Shown here piece after piece: positions 7,106 through 16,324 of a stretch of 58,326 nt of DNA (its first letter is position 1; each line of letters begins with the position of its first letter). The notes below the pieces were generated by a model. That model ran no database searches. It worked only from the letters and a program-made list of their open reading frames with translations, and was not told the DNA's origin. Source of the stretch: Azohydromonas aeria (GTDB taxonomy: Bacteria > Pseudomonadota > Gammaproteobacteria > Burkholderiales > Burkholderiaceae_C); contig NZ_VIDQ01000046.1 of assembly GCF_009760915.1 (NCBI RefSeq), forward strand, positions 1-58,326. Reading direction: 5' to 3'. A program made the position numbers and the translations under genes.

Positions 7106-9436
7106 TCAAGCCGGGTTGAATCCAGGCGCTCGCCCTCCATGGCCACGCCGCCGCATCCCGGCGGCGATGCCTACCCATCCGATCAACATCATCGCCACCG
7201 TCCCCACTTCCGGCACCGGCGTCGCGATGAGCGCGCCGCGATCGCCGTTGAGCAGGATGCGCCCGCGCGCATCGACGTCCCAGACTTCGAACAGCGTGTA
7301 GTCGTCCACGCTGCCGGGCGGCACCAGGTCGCGCAGCTGGGCCCGGGCGCCGTCGCGGTACAGCCACACCTGGCTGGGCACCGGTTCGTCGCTGTACGGA
7401 AAGGCCACCGTCACGGCCGTGCCGTTCTCGCTCAGGAAGGCGGAAATGGCTTGCTCGGCACTGATCCGCACGTAGCCGCCGTCGCTGTAGAGGTAGCTGC
7501 TGCGTTCGTCCTCGGTGTGGAAGTTGTTGCCCTTGACGGTGAAGGCCACCTGCCCGGCGTTGTTCATCTGCCCACCGGTGAGAAAGGTCTCGGTGCGGTT
7601 GAAGCTCGTTTCGCGGAACCGCGGCAGCAGCGTGATCTGGCCGTCGCGCCAGATGAAGGGTTGCGCATGCACTTCGCCCAGCTCCTCGAAGGTGTAGCTG
7701 CCGAAGACCTCGCCGCGGTCGTTGAAGGCCGCGGCGCGGCCGAAGGCCAGGCCGCCCGAGTCCAACCAGCGTGTGCCGTGGCCGTCGTAAAGCCAGGCCC
7801 GCCCGTCCTCGGCCACGCCCAGCACCTGCCCGAGGTTGTTGACGTCCACGGCCCGGGCGGTCGGCCCGGCGTCCGCGGGCAGGGCAATGGCGGTCGTGCG
7901 TCCCTGGCTGTGGAGGTAGGGCCGGTACGTGCCGTCGCCGAGCTGCAGGTTGCCGGCCACCTCGCCGCGCTCGTTGATGTCCACGGGTTCGTTGAACCGG
8001 GCGCCCAGCGAGTCCAGCCGCTGGAAGCGTCCGTTGCGCAGGATGAAGGCCTCGTAGTCATCGCGGCCGCCGTTGCGGCGGTTCAGGTAGCCGGTGATCA
8101 GGCCGGCGCCATTGAGGCCCGTGAGCCGGAAGCTGTCGTAGCCGGGCGGCGGCGGCGTGACGGGGTCGAGCCGGTAGTGCGGCAGCGCGGCCCGGGCTTC
8201 GGGCCCGGCCAGGCTCAGCAGCAGCGCCGCCAACGCGGCCGTCCAGATCTTGCGCATGGGGCTTCTTCCGGGCCGGGTGGCGGGGTGGCGCCAGGCGCCG
8301 GTGGCAGCGGCCGCGCGGCGACGGCGCGTGGCCGCGGCGAGCAAGCCGCCGCCGGCCAGCAGCATCCCCAGCGTCCCGGCTTCGGGCACCGGCGTGGCGA
8401 GGTAGTGGTGGTAGTCGTACTCCGACAGCCGCCCCACGCCCAGGATGCGGCCCCGGTCGTCGATCTGGCGCGCCTGCAGCAGCTCCCAGGGTGTATCGGT
8501 GGGTTGCTGCAGCGCCTGCAGCAGCCACAAGCGCCCGTCGCGGAACACGCTCGCGCCGCTCTCCGTCGGGTCGCCGGACTCATCGAAATAGTGGCCCACC
8601 ACCCAGCCGTGGCTGTTCATGTCGCCGATCTGCAGGCCCTCGCCGATCAGGGTGTAGCGGCCGCCGTCCAGGAAATAGGCGCCCCACCGGTCGTTGGCGT
8701 CCTTGTCGTTGTCGATGGCGTAGCCCACGGCCACGCGCCCGGCGCCGTCGAGCCGCATCGGGCCCAGGCCGAAGTAGTCGCCTTCGGGCGGCACCGGCGA
8801 GGACGCCAGCGGCGTCACCGTGCCGTCGCGCAGCATTACCACCCGGTGGTCGCCGGTGCTGCCCACCATCTCGTCGCGGTCGTTGAGCGCCTGCAGCAGC
8901 GTGCCTTCGGGCAGGGCGCCGTCCGCGTCGAGGTAGCGGCTGCGCTCGCCGTCGAAGAAGAACGGGCGCGGCCGGTAGCTGCCGTCGAGCGCGTAGCCCA
9001 CGGCATGGCCCAGGTTGTTGAAGTCCAGCACGCGGACCGCGCTGTCGGCACCCTCGGGCAGCGGCATCAGCGTGGCGCGGCCGCCGCGCCACAGGAAAGG
9101 CCGCTGCCGGCTGTCGTCCCAGACATGGCCTACGATCTCGCCGCGGTCGTTGATCTCCAGCACCTCGCCCGTGCTGCCGGGCAGGCTGCCCAGCGTGCGC
9201 AGGCGGCCGCCTCGCAAGACGGCCAGGCTGCGCTCGTCGCTGCCCGCGCGCCGGGTGACGCCGGCGATGCCGCTGCGGGCGTTGATGTCCACCGGCTCGA
9301 AGTAGTGGCCGTCGCCCAGGTCCAGGTCCAGCGCCTCGACGCGGTACCGCGGCCCCGCGGCGTAGGCCTGCGCGCAGGCCAGCAGCCATGCGGCTCCCAG
9401 CAGCACCAGGCGGCGGATGAGAAACGTGGTCTCCAT
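7106..9436 (-). CDS. Fused tandem HAF-repeat PEP-CTERM proteins in one frame
   Basis: One uninterrupted frame of 776 residues from the ATG at 9436 (AGGAGGTGCCGC upstream). The first half has a signal peptide (LVLLGAAWLLACAQAYA) and HAF-type beta-propeller repeats (VDINARSGIAGV, INDRGEIVGHVWD, FNNLGHAVGYALD). It ends in a PEP-CTERM sorting signal: TPVPEAGTLGMLLAGGGLL, then RRRR. About 17 residues later a second complete protein begins at the ATG at 8257 (MRKIWTAALAALLLSLAGPE, with GGAAGAAG upstream). It has its own signal peptide, HAF repeats and final PEP-CTERM (TPVPEVGTVAMMLIGWVGIA, then RRRG). PEP-CTERM signals are cut by exosortase at the cell envelope. Either the stop between two duplicated genes was lost, or both are translated separately from their own starts. 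Confidence 0.8.
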   Translation of the reverse strand: METTFLIRRLVLLGAAWLLACAQAYAAGPRYRVEALDLDLGDGHYFEPVDINARSGIAGVTRRAGSDERSLAVLRGGRLRTLGSLPGSTGEVLEINDRGEIVGHVWDDSRQRPFLWRGGRATLMPLPEGADSAVRVLDFNNLGHAVGYALDGSYRPRPFFFDGERSRYLDADGALPEGTLLQALNDRDEMVGSTGDHRVVMLRDGTVTPLASSPVPPEGDYFGLGPMRLDGAGRVAVGYAIDNDKDANDRWGAYFLDGGRYTLIGEGLQIGDMNSHGWVVGHYFDESGDPTESGASVFRDGRLWLLQALQQPTDTPWELLQARQIDDRGRILGVGRLSEYDYHHYLATPVPEAGTLGMLLAGGGLLAAATRRRRAAAATGAWRHPATRPGRSPMRKIWTAALAALLLSLAGPEARAALPHYRLDPVTPPPPGYDSFRLTGLNGAGLITGYLNRRNGGRDDYEAFILRNGRFQRLDSLGARFNEPVDINERGEVAGNLQLGDGTYRPYLHSQGRTTAIALPADAGPTARAVDVNNLGQVLGVAEDGRAWLYDGHGTRWLDSGGLAFGRAAAFNDRGEVFGSYTFEELGEVHAQPFIWRDGQITLLPRFRETSFNRTETFLTGGQMNNAGQVAFTVKGNNFHTEDERSSYLYSDGGYVRISAEQAISAFLSENGTAVTVAFPYSDEPVPSQVWLYRDGARAQLRDLVPPGSVDDYTLFEVWDVDARGRILLNGDRGALIATPVPEVGTVAMMLIGWVGIAAGMRRRGHGGRAPGFNPA

Positions 9437-9680
9437 GCGGCACCTCCTGAAAGCGGAGCGCAGGAACGGTGGCGGCCGGCTCGCGGTTCCGTGCAGGGCG
9501 CGCAAGGTACTCCCGGCGCCGCAGCGCGGGAGTTTGCGAAGGTAAACGGCCGCGCGCTCCGGTAAGCCGGCCTGCCGAAACCTCGGGCCCTGCGGGATCG
9601 GCCCGGGTCGCTTCGCTCCCACCCGGCGTCACATGGGCACACGGACTGCTGCCTTGCGCCGCAGCAGTTTCGAGTCACCG

Positions 9681-10367
9681 ATGTCCCCGCCACACCCCGT
9701 TGATATTCCCCTGCCGCCGCACGAGCAGTCACGTGCCGACCTGTACGGGCTGCTGGGGCGCCTGCTGCTGGCACCGCCCGACGACGCGCTGCTGGCCGCC
9801 CTGGCCGCTGCGCCACCGCTGGACGGCGGCGCCGCCCATGTCGAAGACACCGAGCGCGCGCCCCTGGCACGCACCTGGGACGCGCTGCGCGCCGCGGCCC
9901 GCGGCGATGGTGATGCCATCTGCGAGCGCCACGCCGAGCTGTTCGTCAGCACCGCGCAGCCGCTGCTGAATCCCTACGCCAGCCTCTACCTCGCCGGCCA
10001 CCTGCTGGACGTGCCGCTGGCGCGGCTGCGCGACGACCTCGCGCGCCTGGGCCTGCGCCGGCGCGCCGGCGTGGGCGAGCCCGAGGACCACCTGGGCGCC
10101 CTGTGCGAGGTGATGCGGCTGCTGATCACCGGCGCCCCCGGCCTGCCGCGGCGCACGACGGCGCAACAGGGCGCCTTCTTCGACACGCACATCGGGCCCT
10201 GGGCCGGGCGCTGCCTGGACGACATCGACGCCGCCGCCGGCGTGGGGCCGGGCGGCGCCTTCCTGTCCGCGCTGGCGGCGTTCATGCACGCCTTCCTGGC
10301 GCTGGAGTCGCAGGCCTTCGAGCTTGAGGCCGAGGCGACCGACGCCGAAGCGGCGGCGCCCGCCTGA
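9681..10367 (+). CDS. TorD/DmsD-family molybdoenzyme maturation chaperone
   Basis: A 228-residue all-helical cytoplasmic chaperone of the TorD family, which binds the Tat leader of molybdenum oxidoreductases and helps cofactor insertion. Evidence is ADLYGLLGRLLLAPPDDALL at the start, the ERHAELFVSTAQPLLNPYAS region, the EPEDHLGALCEVMRLLI motif (the E.PDH signature of the family) and position at the head of the formate dehydrogenase genes. The ATG at 9681 is preferred because CGAG precedes it and the protein similarity begins there; an in-frame ATG at 9633 would add 16 residues. Confidence 0.85.
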   Translation: MSPPHPVDIPLPPHEQSRADLYGLLGRLLLAPPDDALLAALAAAPPLDGGAAHVEDTERAPLARTWDALRAAARGDGDAICERHAELFVSTAQPLLNPYASLYLAGHLLDVPLARLRDDLARLGLRRRAGVGEPEDHLGALCEVMRLLITGAPGLPRRTTAQQGAFFDTHIGPWAGRCLDDIDAAAGVGPGGAFLSALAAFMHAFLALESQAFELEAEATDAEAAAPA

Positions 10368-10446
10368 GGCGCGGCCCCTGCCCTGAAACGCCCTGCCGCC
10401 GCCCACCCCGCCGAACACCTCTTCATTCAGTCCACGAAAGCTCACC

Positions 10447-10647
10447 ATGACCTCGCGACTGCCCCGCCGCAACCTCCTGGCCGCGCTGGCCTGCACGCCG
10501 GTGGCCGCCGCTGCCGCCACCGCCGGCCGCGCCGTGCCGCCGGCTGCTTCGCCGCCCGCCAGGCCGGAGCCTGACCCGAGCCGGCCCGCCACCTACCACG
10601 AGACCGAGCACGCGCGCCGCTACTACCGCAGCGCCGCGCGGCTCTGA
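10447..10647 (+). CDS. Small Tat-signal protein of the formate dehydrogenase operon
   Basis: A 66-residue protein with an RR motif (MTSRLPRRNLLAALACTPVA), an Ala-rich hydrophobic stretch and a short conserved tail (YHETEHARRYYRSA). Tiny proteins with this layout recur between the chaperone and catalytic subunit genes in proteobacterial Fdh operons. Their function is unsettled, possibly an Fdh accessory or membrane tether. It lies 79 bp after the chaperone and 38 bp before the catalytic subunit. Confidence 0.75.
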   Translation: MTSRLPRRNLLAALACTPVAAAAATAGRAVPPAASPPARPEPDPSRPATYHETEHARRYYRSAARL

Positions 10648-10685
10648 CCCGCACACCAAACACAGACACCGGGAGACCTCGCGCC

Positions 10686-13547
10686 ATGTCCAGCCTGCTC
10701 ATGCGCAAGAACCCCGCCGCGGCCGGAAGGAACGGCGCCCAGGGCCGCGGCCTGACGCGGCGCGGCCTGCTGCTGCGCGCCGGCCTGGGGGCGGGCGCCA
10801 CCGGGCTGCTGGCGCAGCCCATCGCCAACCACTTCATCGAGCCCGCCACCGCCGCCGAGCCCAAGCCGCCGGCCAACTCGCCGGTGGAGGTGAAGCACAC
10901 CGTGTGCAGCCACTGCTCGGTGGGCTGCTCGGTGGAAGCGGTGGTGCAGAACGGCGTGTGGATCCGCCAGGACGCCGCCTTCGACTCGCCCATCAACATG
11001 GGCGCGCACTGCGCCAAGGGCGCCTCGGTGCGCGAGCACGGCCACGGCGAGCACCGGCTGCGCTACCCGATGAAGCTGGTGGACGGGAAGTACCAGCGCA
11101 TCTCCTGGCAGCAGGCCATCGACGAGGTCGGCGACCGGCTGCTCAAGGTCCGGCAGGAGGCCGGCCAGGACGCCGTGTTCTGGATCGGCAGCTCCAAGCA
11201 CAACAACGAGCAGGCCTACCTGCTGCGCAAGTTCGTGTCGATGTTCGGCAGCAACAACTGCGACCACCAGGCGCGCATCTGCCACTCCACCACCGTCGCC
11301 GGCGTCGCGCAGACCTTCGGCTACGGCGCCATGACCAACAGCTTCAACGACCTGCACCACAGCAAGGCCGTGCTGTTCATCGGCTCCAACCCGTCGGAAG
11401 CGCACCCCATCTCCATGCTGCATTTCCTGCACGCCAAGGAGCTGGGCGCCAAGATGATCGTGGTCGATCCGCGCTTCACGCGCACCGCGCGCTTCGCGCA
11501 CCACTACGTGCGCATCCGCCCCGGCACCGACATCGCCTTCGTGTGGGGCCTCTTGTGGCACATCTTCGCCAACGGCTGGGAGGACCGCGACTACATCGCC
11601 GCGCGCACCTACGGCATGGATGCCGTGCGCAAGGAAGTGCAGAAGTGGACGCCGGACCGCGTCAGCGAGGTCACCGGCGTGCCCGAGGCCTCGGTGCGCG
11701 AGGCGGCGGAAATGCTGGCGCGCAACAAGCCCTCTTCCGTCGTCTGGTGCATGGGCATCACGCAGCACCACGTGGGCACGGCCAACGTGCGCACGCTGTC
11801 CATCCTGCAGCTGGTGCTGGGCAACATCGGCATGGCCGGCGGCGGCGCCAACATCTACCGCGGCCACGACAACGTGCAGGGCGCCACCGACGTCGGGCCC
11901 AACCCCGACTCGCTGCCCGGCTACTACGGCCTGGCCGAGGGCGCGTGGAAGCACTTCTGCAGCGTCTGGGGCGTGGACTACGCCTGGATGCAGTCGCGCT
12001 TCGCCTCCAAGGCGCTGATGGAAAAGCCCGGCATGACCGTGTCGCGCTGGTTCGACGGCGTGCTGGAAAAGGCCGAGTACATGGACCAGCCCAACCCGCT
12101 GCGCGCCGTCGTGTACTGGGGCCACGCGCCCAACAGCCAGACGCGGCTGCCCGACATGCGCGCTGCGATGCAGAAGCTCGACACGCTGGTCGTGATCGAC
12201 CCGTACCCGACCATGACCGCGGCCATGCACGGCCGCAAGGACGGCGTGTACCTGCTGCCCGCGTGCACGCAGTTCGAGACGCAGGGTTCCTGCACCGCCT
12301 CGAACCGCAGCGTGCAGTGGCGCGAGCGGGTCATCATGCCCATCTTCGAGAGCAAGACCGACCACGAGATCATGTACCTCTTCGCCCGGAAGTTCGGCTT
12401 TGCCGAGCAGCTGGTGAAGAACATCAAGGTGGTCAACAACGAGCCGGTGATCGAGGACATCCTGCGCGAGATCAACCGCAGCGTCTGGACCATCGGCTAC
12501 TCGGGCATGTCGCCGGAGCGGCTGAAGTTGCACATGCAACACAAGGCCGACTTCGACCCGACCACGCTGCGCGCGGCTTCCGGCCCCTGCAAGGGCGACT
12601 ACTACGGCCTGCCCTGGCCGTGCTGGGGCACGCCGGAGATGCGGCACCCGGGCACGCCCATCCTGTACGACCTGTCCAAGCCCGTGGCCGAGGGCGGCAT
12701 GCCCTTCCGCGCCAACTGGGGCGTGGAGCACGACGGGCAGCCGCTGCTGGCCGCCGACGGCTCCACCACCCGCGGCAGCGAGCTCGACATCGGCTACCCC
12801 GAGTTCGACCACGTGATGCTCAAGAAGCTGGGCTGGTGGAGCGACCTCACGCCCGTGGAGCAGGCCGCGGCCGAGGGCAAGAACTGGAAGACCGACCCGT
12901 CGGGCGGGATCATCCGCGTGGCCATCGCCCACGGCTGCGCGCCCTACGGCAACGCGCGGGCGCGGGCCCACGTCTGGAACTTCCCCGACCCGGTGCCGGT
13001 GCACCGCGAGCCGCTGCTGACCTCGCGGCCCGACCTGCTGGCCAAGTACCCGACCTTCGAGGACCGCGCCAGCTTCTGGCGGCTGCCCACGCTCTACAAG
13101 TCGGTGCAGGGCGCACGCGACTACAGCAAGGATTACCCGCTGATCATGACCTCGGGCCGCCTCGTCGAGTACGAGGGCGGGGGCGACGAGACGCGCTCGA
13201 ACCCCTGGCTGGCCGAGCTGCAGCAGGCGATGTTCGTGGAAGTCAGCCCCTTCGACGCCGGGCGCATCGGCGTGCAGACCGGCCAGTACGTCTGGGTCGA
13301 GACGCCCACCGGCGCGCGGCTGAAGGTGCAGGCCATGGTCACGCCGCGGGTGGGGCAGGGCGTGGTGTGGATGCCCTACCACTTCGGCGGCTGGTGGATG
13401 GGCGAGGACCTGCTCAGGCAGTACCCGGAAGGGGCCGCGCCGATCGTGCGCGGCGAGGCCTGCAACACCGGCTGGACCTACGGCTACGACGCCGTGACCA
13501 TGATGCAGGAGACCAAGGTGTCGCTGTGTCGGCTGCGCCAGGCCTGA
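10686..13547 (+). CDS. Formate dehydrogenase catalytic (molybdopterin) subunit
   Basis: A 953-residue periplasmic Mo/W-bis-MGD enzyme that oxidises formate to CO2. A Tat signal with RR at 25-26 (LTRRGLLLRAG) is followed by the [4Fe-4S] motif C74-x2-C77-x3-C81...C109 (CSHCSVGC, GAHCAKG). The metal ligand is C199 in ARICHSTTVAG, so this is a cysteine enzyme, with Cys where FdnG has selenocysteine. Other MGD-binding landmarks are GSNPSEAHPISMLHF, VLGNIGMAGGGANIYRGHDN and the C-terminal dinucleotide-binding domain (~800-953). Size is normal for the family. The Fe-S and cytochrome subunits follow in the same operon, so electrons should pass to the quinone pool. Confidence 0.95.
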   Translation: MSSLLMRKNPAAAGRNGAQGRGLTRRGLLLRAGLGAGATGLLAQPIANHFIEPATAAEPKPPANSPVEVKHTVCSHCSVGCSVEAVVQNGVWIRQDAAFDSPINMGAHCAKGASVREHGHGEHRLRYPMKLVDGKYQRISWQQAIDEVGDRLLKVRQEAGQDAVFWIGSSKHNNEQAYLLRKFVSMFGSNNCDHQARICHSTTVAGVAQTFGYGAMTNSFNDLHHSKAVLFIGSNPSEAHPISMLHFLHAKELGAKMIVVDPRFTRTARFAHHYVRIRPGTDIAFVWGLLWHIFANGWEDRDYIAARTYGMDAVRKEVQKWTPDRVSEVTGVPEASVREAAEMLARNKPSSVVWCMGITQHHVGTANVRTLSILQLVLGNIGMAGGGANIYRGHDNVQGATDVGPNPDSLPGYYGLAEGAWKHFCSVWGVDYAWMQSRFASKALMEKPGMTVSRWFDGVLEKAEYMDQPNPLRAVVYWGHAPNSQTRLPDMRAAMQKLDTLVVIDPYPTMTAAMHGRKDGVYLLPACTQFETQGSCTASNRSVQWRERVIMPIFESKTDHEIMYLFARKFGFAEQLVKNIKVVNNEPVIEDILREINRSVWTIGYSGMSPERLKLHMQHKADFDPTTLRAASGPCKGDYYGLPWPCWGTPEMRHPGTPILYDLSKPVAEGGMPFRANWGVEHDGQPLLAADGSTTRGSELDIGYPEFDHVMLKKLGWWSDLTPVEQAAAEGKNWKTDPSGGIIRVAIAHGCAPYGNARARAHVWNFPDPVPVHREPLLTSRPDLLAKYPTFEDRASFWRLPTLYKSVQGARDYSKDYPLIMTSGRLVEYEGGGDETRSNPWLAELQQAMFVEVSPFDAGRIGVQTGQYVWVETPTGARLKVQAMVTPRVGQGVVWMPYHFGGWWMGEDLLRQYPEGAAPIVRGEACNTGWTYGYDAVTMMQETKVSLCRLRQA

Positions 13548-13581
13548 TGCCTGCCTGCTCAACGAACACGAGAGGAACACC

Positions 13582-14487
13582 ATGGCCGCCCGCATGAAAT
13601 TCATTTGCGACACCGAGCGCTGCATCGACTGCATGGGCTGCGTGACGGCGTGCAAGAACGAGCACGAGACGCCCTGGGGCGTGAACCGGCGCCGCGTCGT
13701 GACCATCGGCGACGGCGCGCCGGGCGAGCACTACATGTCGGTGGCCTGCATGCACTGCACCAACGCGCCGTGCATGGCCGTGTGCCCGACCGACTGCTTC
13801 TATCACACGGTAGACGGCGTGGTGCTGCACGACAAGGACCAGTGCATCGGCTGCGGCTACTGTTACCTGGCCTGCCCCTTCGGCGCGCCGCAGTTCCCGT
13901 CCACGGGTGCCTTCAACCACCGCGGCAAGATGGACAAGTGCACCTTCTGCAACGGCGGCCCGCAGCCCGACGCCAGCGAGGCCGAGTTCCAGCAGTACGG
14001 GCGCAACCGCATCGCCGAGGGAAAGCTGCCGCTGTGCGCCGAAATGTGCGGCACCAAGGCGCTGCTGGGCGGCGATGCCAACATCATTGCCCTGATCTAC
14101 AAGCAGCGCGTGGACACGCGCGGCTACGGGCCGGAGCTCTGGGGCTGGGACATCGCCTACAACCCCAAGGGCAGCCCGCCGCCGGGCAAGGCCGGCGCGC
14201 CCATGAACGGCGGGGCGCAGCCGGGCAACGGCCACGATGCCAACGGCATCGGCGCCAACGGCCCGGCCACCGGCGTCGGCGGCCCGGAGATCAACGGCAG
14301 CGGCCTGCCCGCCACCCAGGGTGCGCCCGCAACCGCGCCAACCATGTCGGGTGCGGGCAGGGCCGGCATTCCCGACACGCGCGGCCCCGACGGCACGGTG
14401 CACGACAACAGCGCGCGCGGCAGCGGGCCGCGCACGAACCAGTTGCTCGACAGCTTCCAGAACAACCCGCGGCAGCTGCCGAGCTGA
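13582..14487 (+). CDS. Formate dehydrogenase Fe-S (beta) subunit with long disordered tail
   Basis: The first ~195 residues are a four-cluster ferredoxin-type electron-transfer subunit: CIDCMGCVTAC, CMHCTNAPCMAVC, CIGCGYCYLAC and the CTFC...C...C cluster ending LCAEMCGTKALLGG. It carries electrons from the Mo subunit to the cytochrome b subunit. After GYGPELWGWDIAYNPKG, where homologues normally stop or nearly so, there is an additional ~95 residues rich in Gly, Asn, Pro and Ala (NGGAQPGNGHDANGIGANG and similar). No transmembrane anchor is visible in the tail. GAGAGGAACACC precedes the ATG. Confidence 0.93.
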   Translation: MAARMKFICDTERCIDCMGCVTACKNEHETPWGVNRRRVVTIGDGAPGEHYMSVACMHCTNAPCMAVCPTDCFYHTVDGVVLHDKDQCIGCGYCYLACPFGAPQFPSTGAFNHRGKMDKCTFCNGGPQPDASEAEFQQYGRNRIAEGKLPLCAEMCGTKALLGGDANIIALIYKQRVDTRGYGPELWGWDIAYNPKGSPPPGKAGAPMNGGAQPGNGHDANGIGANGPATGVGGPEINGSGLPATQGAPATAPTMSGAGRAGIPDTRGPDGTVHDNSARGSGPRTNQLLDSFQNNPRQLPS

Positions 14488-14509
14488 CGCCGCCCAAGGA
14501 CACACGCCC

Positions 14510-14719
14510 ATGAAAGCCCTGCTGCTGATCGCCACCGCCCTGCTGCTCACCGGCTGCCTGGAAGTGGAGCAGTACCCCGCCTGGCGCGAGGGGCAGTACG
14601 ACGGCAAGACCGACGACCTGCCGCAGCAGCTGCGCTTCAACGGCGACCGCCTGGCCTGGAACGCCGCCCTCGACAACCGCAACCGCCACCAGAACGAGTA
14701 CGCGCGCATGCGCCCGTGA
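14510..14719 (+). CDS. Small lipoprotein in the Fdh operon
   Basis: A 69-residue protein with a lipoprotein signal (MKALLLIATALLLTGC, lipobox LTGC). The mature part is hydrophilic (YPAWREGQYDGKTDDLPQQL...) and ends with RNRHQNEYARMRP. It lies between the Fe-S and cytochrome b genes, 22 bp after the first and 39 bp before the second, so it is co-transcribed. Function is unknown; a role in assembling or anchoring the formate dehydrogenase is inferred only from position. Confidence 0.75.
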   Translation: MKALLLIATALLLTGCLEVEQYPAWREGQYDGKTDDLPQQLRFNGDRLAWNAALDNRNRHQNEYARMRP

Positions 14720-14758
14720 GTGAGCCGTCAAGTCTTTCAGCCGTACCGAGGAAGCCCC

Positions 14759-15820
14759 ATGTCCCTGCGCCGCCTGCTGCTCTGGTTCTCGCCCTTCCTG
14801 CTGGCGCTCGTGCTGGCGCTGGCCACGCTGGTGCCCGCGCTCGCCGCCGTCCCCCACCAGAGCGCGGTGCCGGCCTATGCCGAGGAGCAGACCATCCTGC
14901 AGTCGGAGCAGGGGCAGCCCGAGCCGGGCTGGGGCGACGCGGCCTCGGGGCGCCGGCACTTCGACCGCCACTACATCAAGCCGCCGGGGCTCATGCCCGA
15001 GCAGGACGTGATCCTGCAGCGCGGCGGCAACACCTGGCGCACCTGGCGCAACGGGCCGCTCTCCACCGTCGCCGCGGCGCTGCTGCTGCTCACGCCGCTG
15101 GCCATCTTCGGGCTGTACAAGGTGTTCGGGCCGCAGAAGATCGAGGGCCCCGAGACCGGGCGCGACATCCAGCGCTTCTCGCGCCTGGACCGCTGGACGC
15201 ACTGGGCCACGGCCATCACCTTCATCGCCATGGCCATCACCGGGCTGGTGATCCTGTTCGGCAAGAAGCTGCTGCTGCCCTGGATGGGGCACGACCTGTT
15301 CTCCTGGGTCGCCATCATCAGCAAGTACGCCCACAACATCCTGGGGCCGCTGTTCATCCTGAGCTCGCTGGCGATGTTCTTCGCCTACGTGCGGCGCAAC
15401 CGCTTCGAGCGCGCCGACCTGCAGTGGATCAAGGCCGGCGGCGGGCTGGTGTCGCACGCGCACGTGCCCGCGCCCTACTTCAACTTCGGCGAGAAGATGT
15501 GGTTCTGGTTCGGCGTGACGCTGCTGGGCGCGCTGATGGCCGTGACCGGCCTGATGCTCAACTTCCCCTATTTCGCCGGCAACACGCCCGGCCCCGGCTT
15601 CACGCGCTACCTGCTGCAGTGGGCCAACCTGCTGCACCTGCTGGGCTCGGCGGCCTACATGGCCTTCGCCATGGGCCACATCTACCTGGGCACGCTGGGC
15701 AGCCCCGGCGCCTATCGCGGCATGCGCCACGGCACGGTGGACGAGGCCTGGGTGCGCACGCACCACGAGCTGTGGTGGCGCCAGATCTCGCGCGAGCGCG
15801 GCGCGGGGACGCGGCGATGA
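14759..15820 (+). CDS. Formate dehydrogenase cytochrome b556 (gamma) subunit
   Basis: A 353-residue integral membrane subunit of the FdnI/FdoI family that binds haem b and passes electrons to quinone. The ATG at 14759 follows GAGGAAGCCCC. A signal-like first helix and a periplasmic loop (FDRHYIKPPGLMPEQDVILQ) are followed by TM segments at AALLLLTPLAIFGLYKVFG, FIAMAITGLVILFGKKLLL, ILGPLFILSSLAMFFAYVR and WFWFGVTLLGALMAVTGLML. Haem-ligand histidines lie in DRWTHWATAITF, YAHNILGPLF and LLHLLGSAAYMAFAMGH. The last codon overlaps the start of the next gene (ATGA). Confidence 0.93.
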   Translation: MSLRRLLLWFSPFLLALVLALATLVPALAAVPHQSAVPAYAEEQTILQSEQGQPEPGWGDAASGRRHFDRHYIKPPGLMPEQDVILQRGGNTWRTWRNGPLSTVAAALLLLTPLAIFGLYKVFGPQKIEGPETGRDIQRFSRLDRWTHWATAITFIAMAITGLVILFGKKLLLPWMGHDLFSWVAIISKYAHNILGPLFILSSLAMFFAYVRRNRFERADLQWIKAGGGLVSHAHVPAPYFNFGEKMWFWFGVTLLGALMAVTGLMLNFPYFAGNTPGPGFTRYLLQWANLLHLLGSAAYMAFAMGHIYLGTLGSPGAYRGMRHGTVDEAWVRTHHELWWRQISRERGAGTRR

Positions 15821-16305
15821 GCGCGCGCATGAACCCCGTGCGCGCGGCGGCCGCCGTGCTGGCCGCGCTGCTGCTGCTGGGGGGCTGCGACCGCGGCCCG
15901 AAGGTGGAGGACGGCGTGGTCCAGACCAAGTTTCCCGGCATGGTCAGCGCCGGTGGCGGCACCAGCGGCGAGGTGATCGCGCAGGCCGGCGGCAAGGCCA
16001 CCGCGCCGCCGGCGGGCACGCCCGGCATTCCGCAGGGCGCCGAGGGCAACACCGGCGGCACGCGCCTGGGCGGCACCAGCGGCGAGCAGTCGGGCCTGCC
16101 GGCCGGCGAGGGCCCGCAGAAGGCGGCCTCGGCCGCGGCCGATCCCGGCGCTTCGGGCGTCGTCCCGCCGGGCGTGTCGGCCTCGTCGGTCGAGGGCGGC
16201 GCGGCGGTGGGCGGGCTGTCCAACGTGCCCGGCGCGGTGTCAGGGGCATCGTCCGGCGCGGCCGCCGGCGGCTCGCGCCCGGCCAGCTCGCCGGGCGTGC
16301 GCTGA
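15817..16305 (+). CDS. Low-complexity lipoprotein in the Fdh operon
   Basis: A 162-residue protein translationally coupled to the cytochrome subunit through a 4-nt ATGA overlap. It has a lipoprotein signal with lipobox LLGGC. A short ordered start (DRGPKVEDGVVQTKFPGMVS) is followed by Gly/Ala/Ser/Pro-rich sequence (SGEVIAQAGGKATAPPAGTP and similar), predicted to be disordered. No known domain is recognised. The composition is much like the tail of the Fe-S subunit and the next gene, hinting at a shared function or origin. Confidence 0.65.
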   Translation: MSARMNPVRAAAAVLAALLLLGGCDRGPKVEDGVVQTKFPGMVSAGGGTSGEVIAQAGGKATAPPAGTPGIPQGAEGNTGGTRLGGTSGEQSGLPAGEGPQKAASAAADPGASGVVPPGVSASSVEGGAAVGGLSNVPGAVSGASSGAAAGGSRPASSPGVR

Positions 16306-16324
16306 CATGAAGGAGAAGGCAGCC

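Noticed and set aside
10623..13706. A 1027-residue open frame antisense to the formate dehydrogenase catalytic subunit
   Set aside because: The product is His/Arg/Val/Ala-rich with no domain. It mirrors the GC-rich third positions of the sense gene, which encodes a clear molybdoenzyme.
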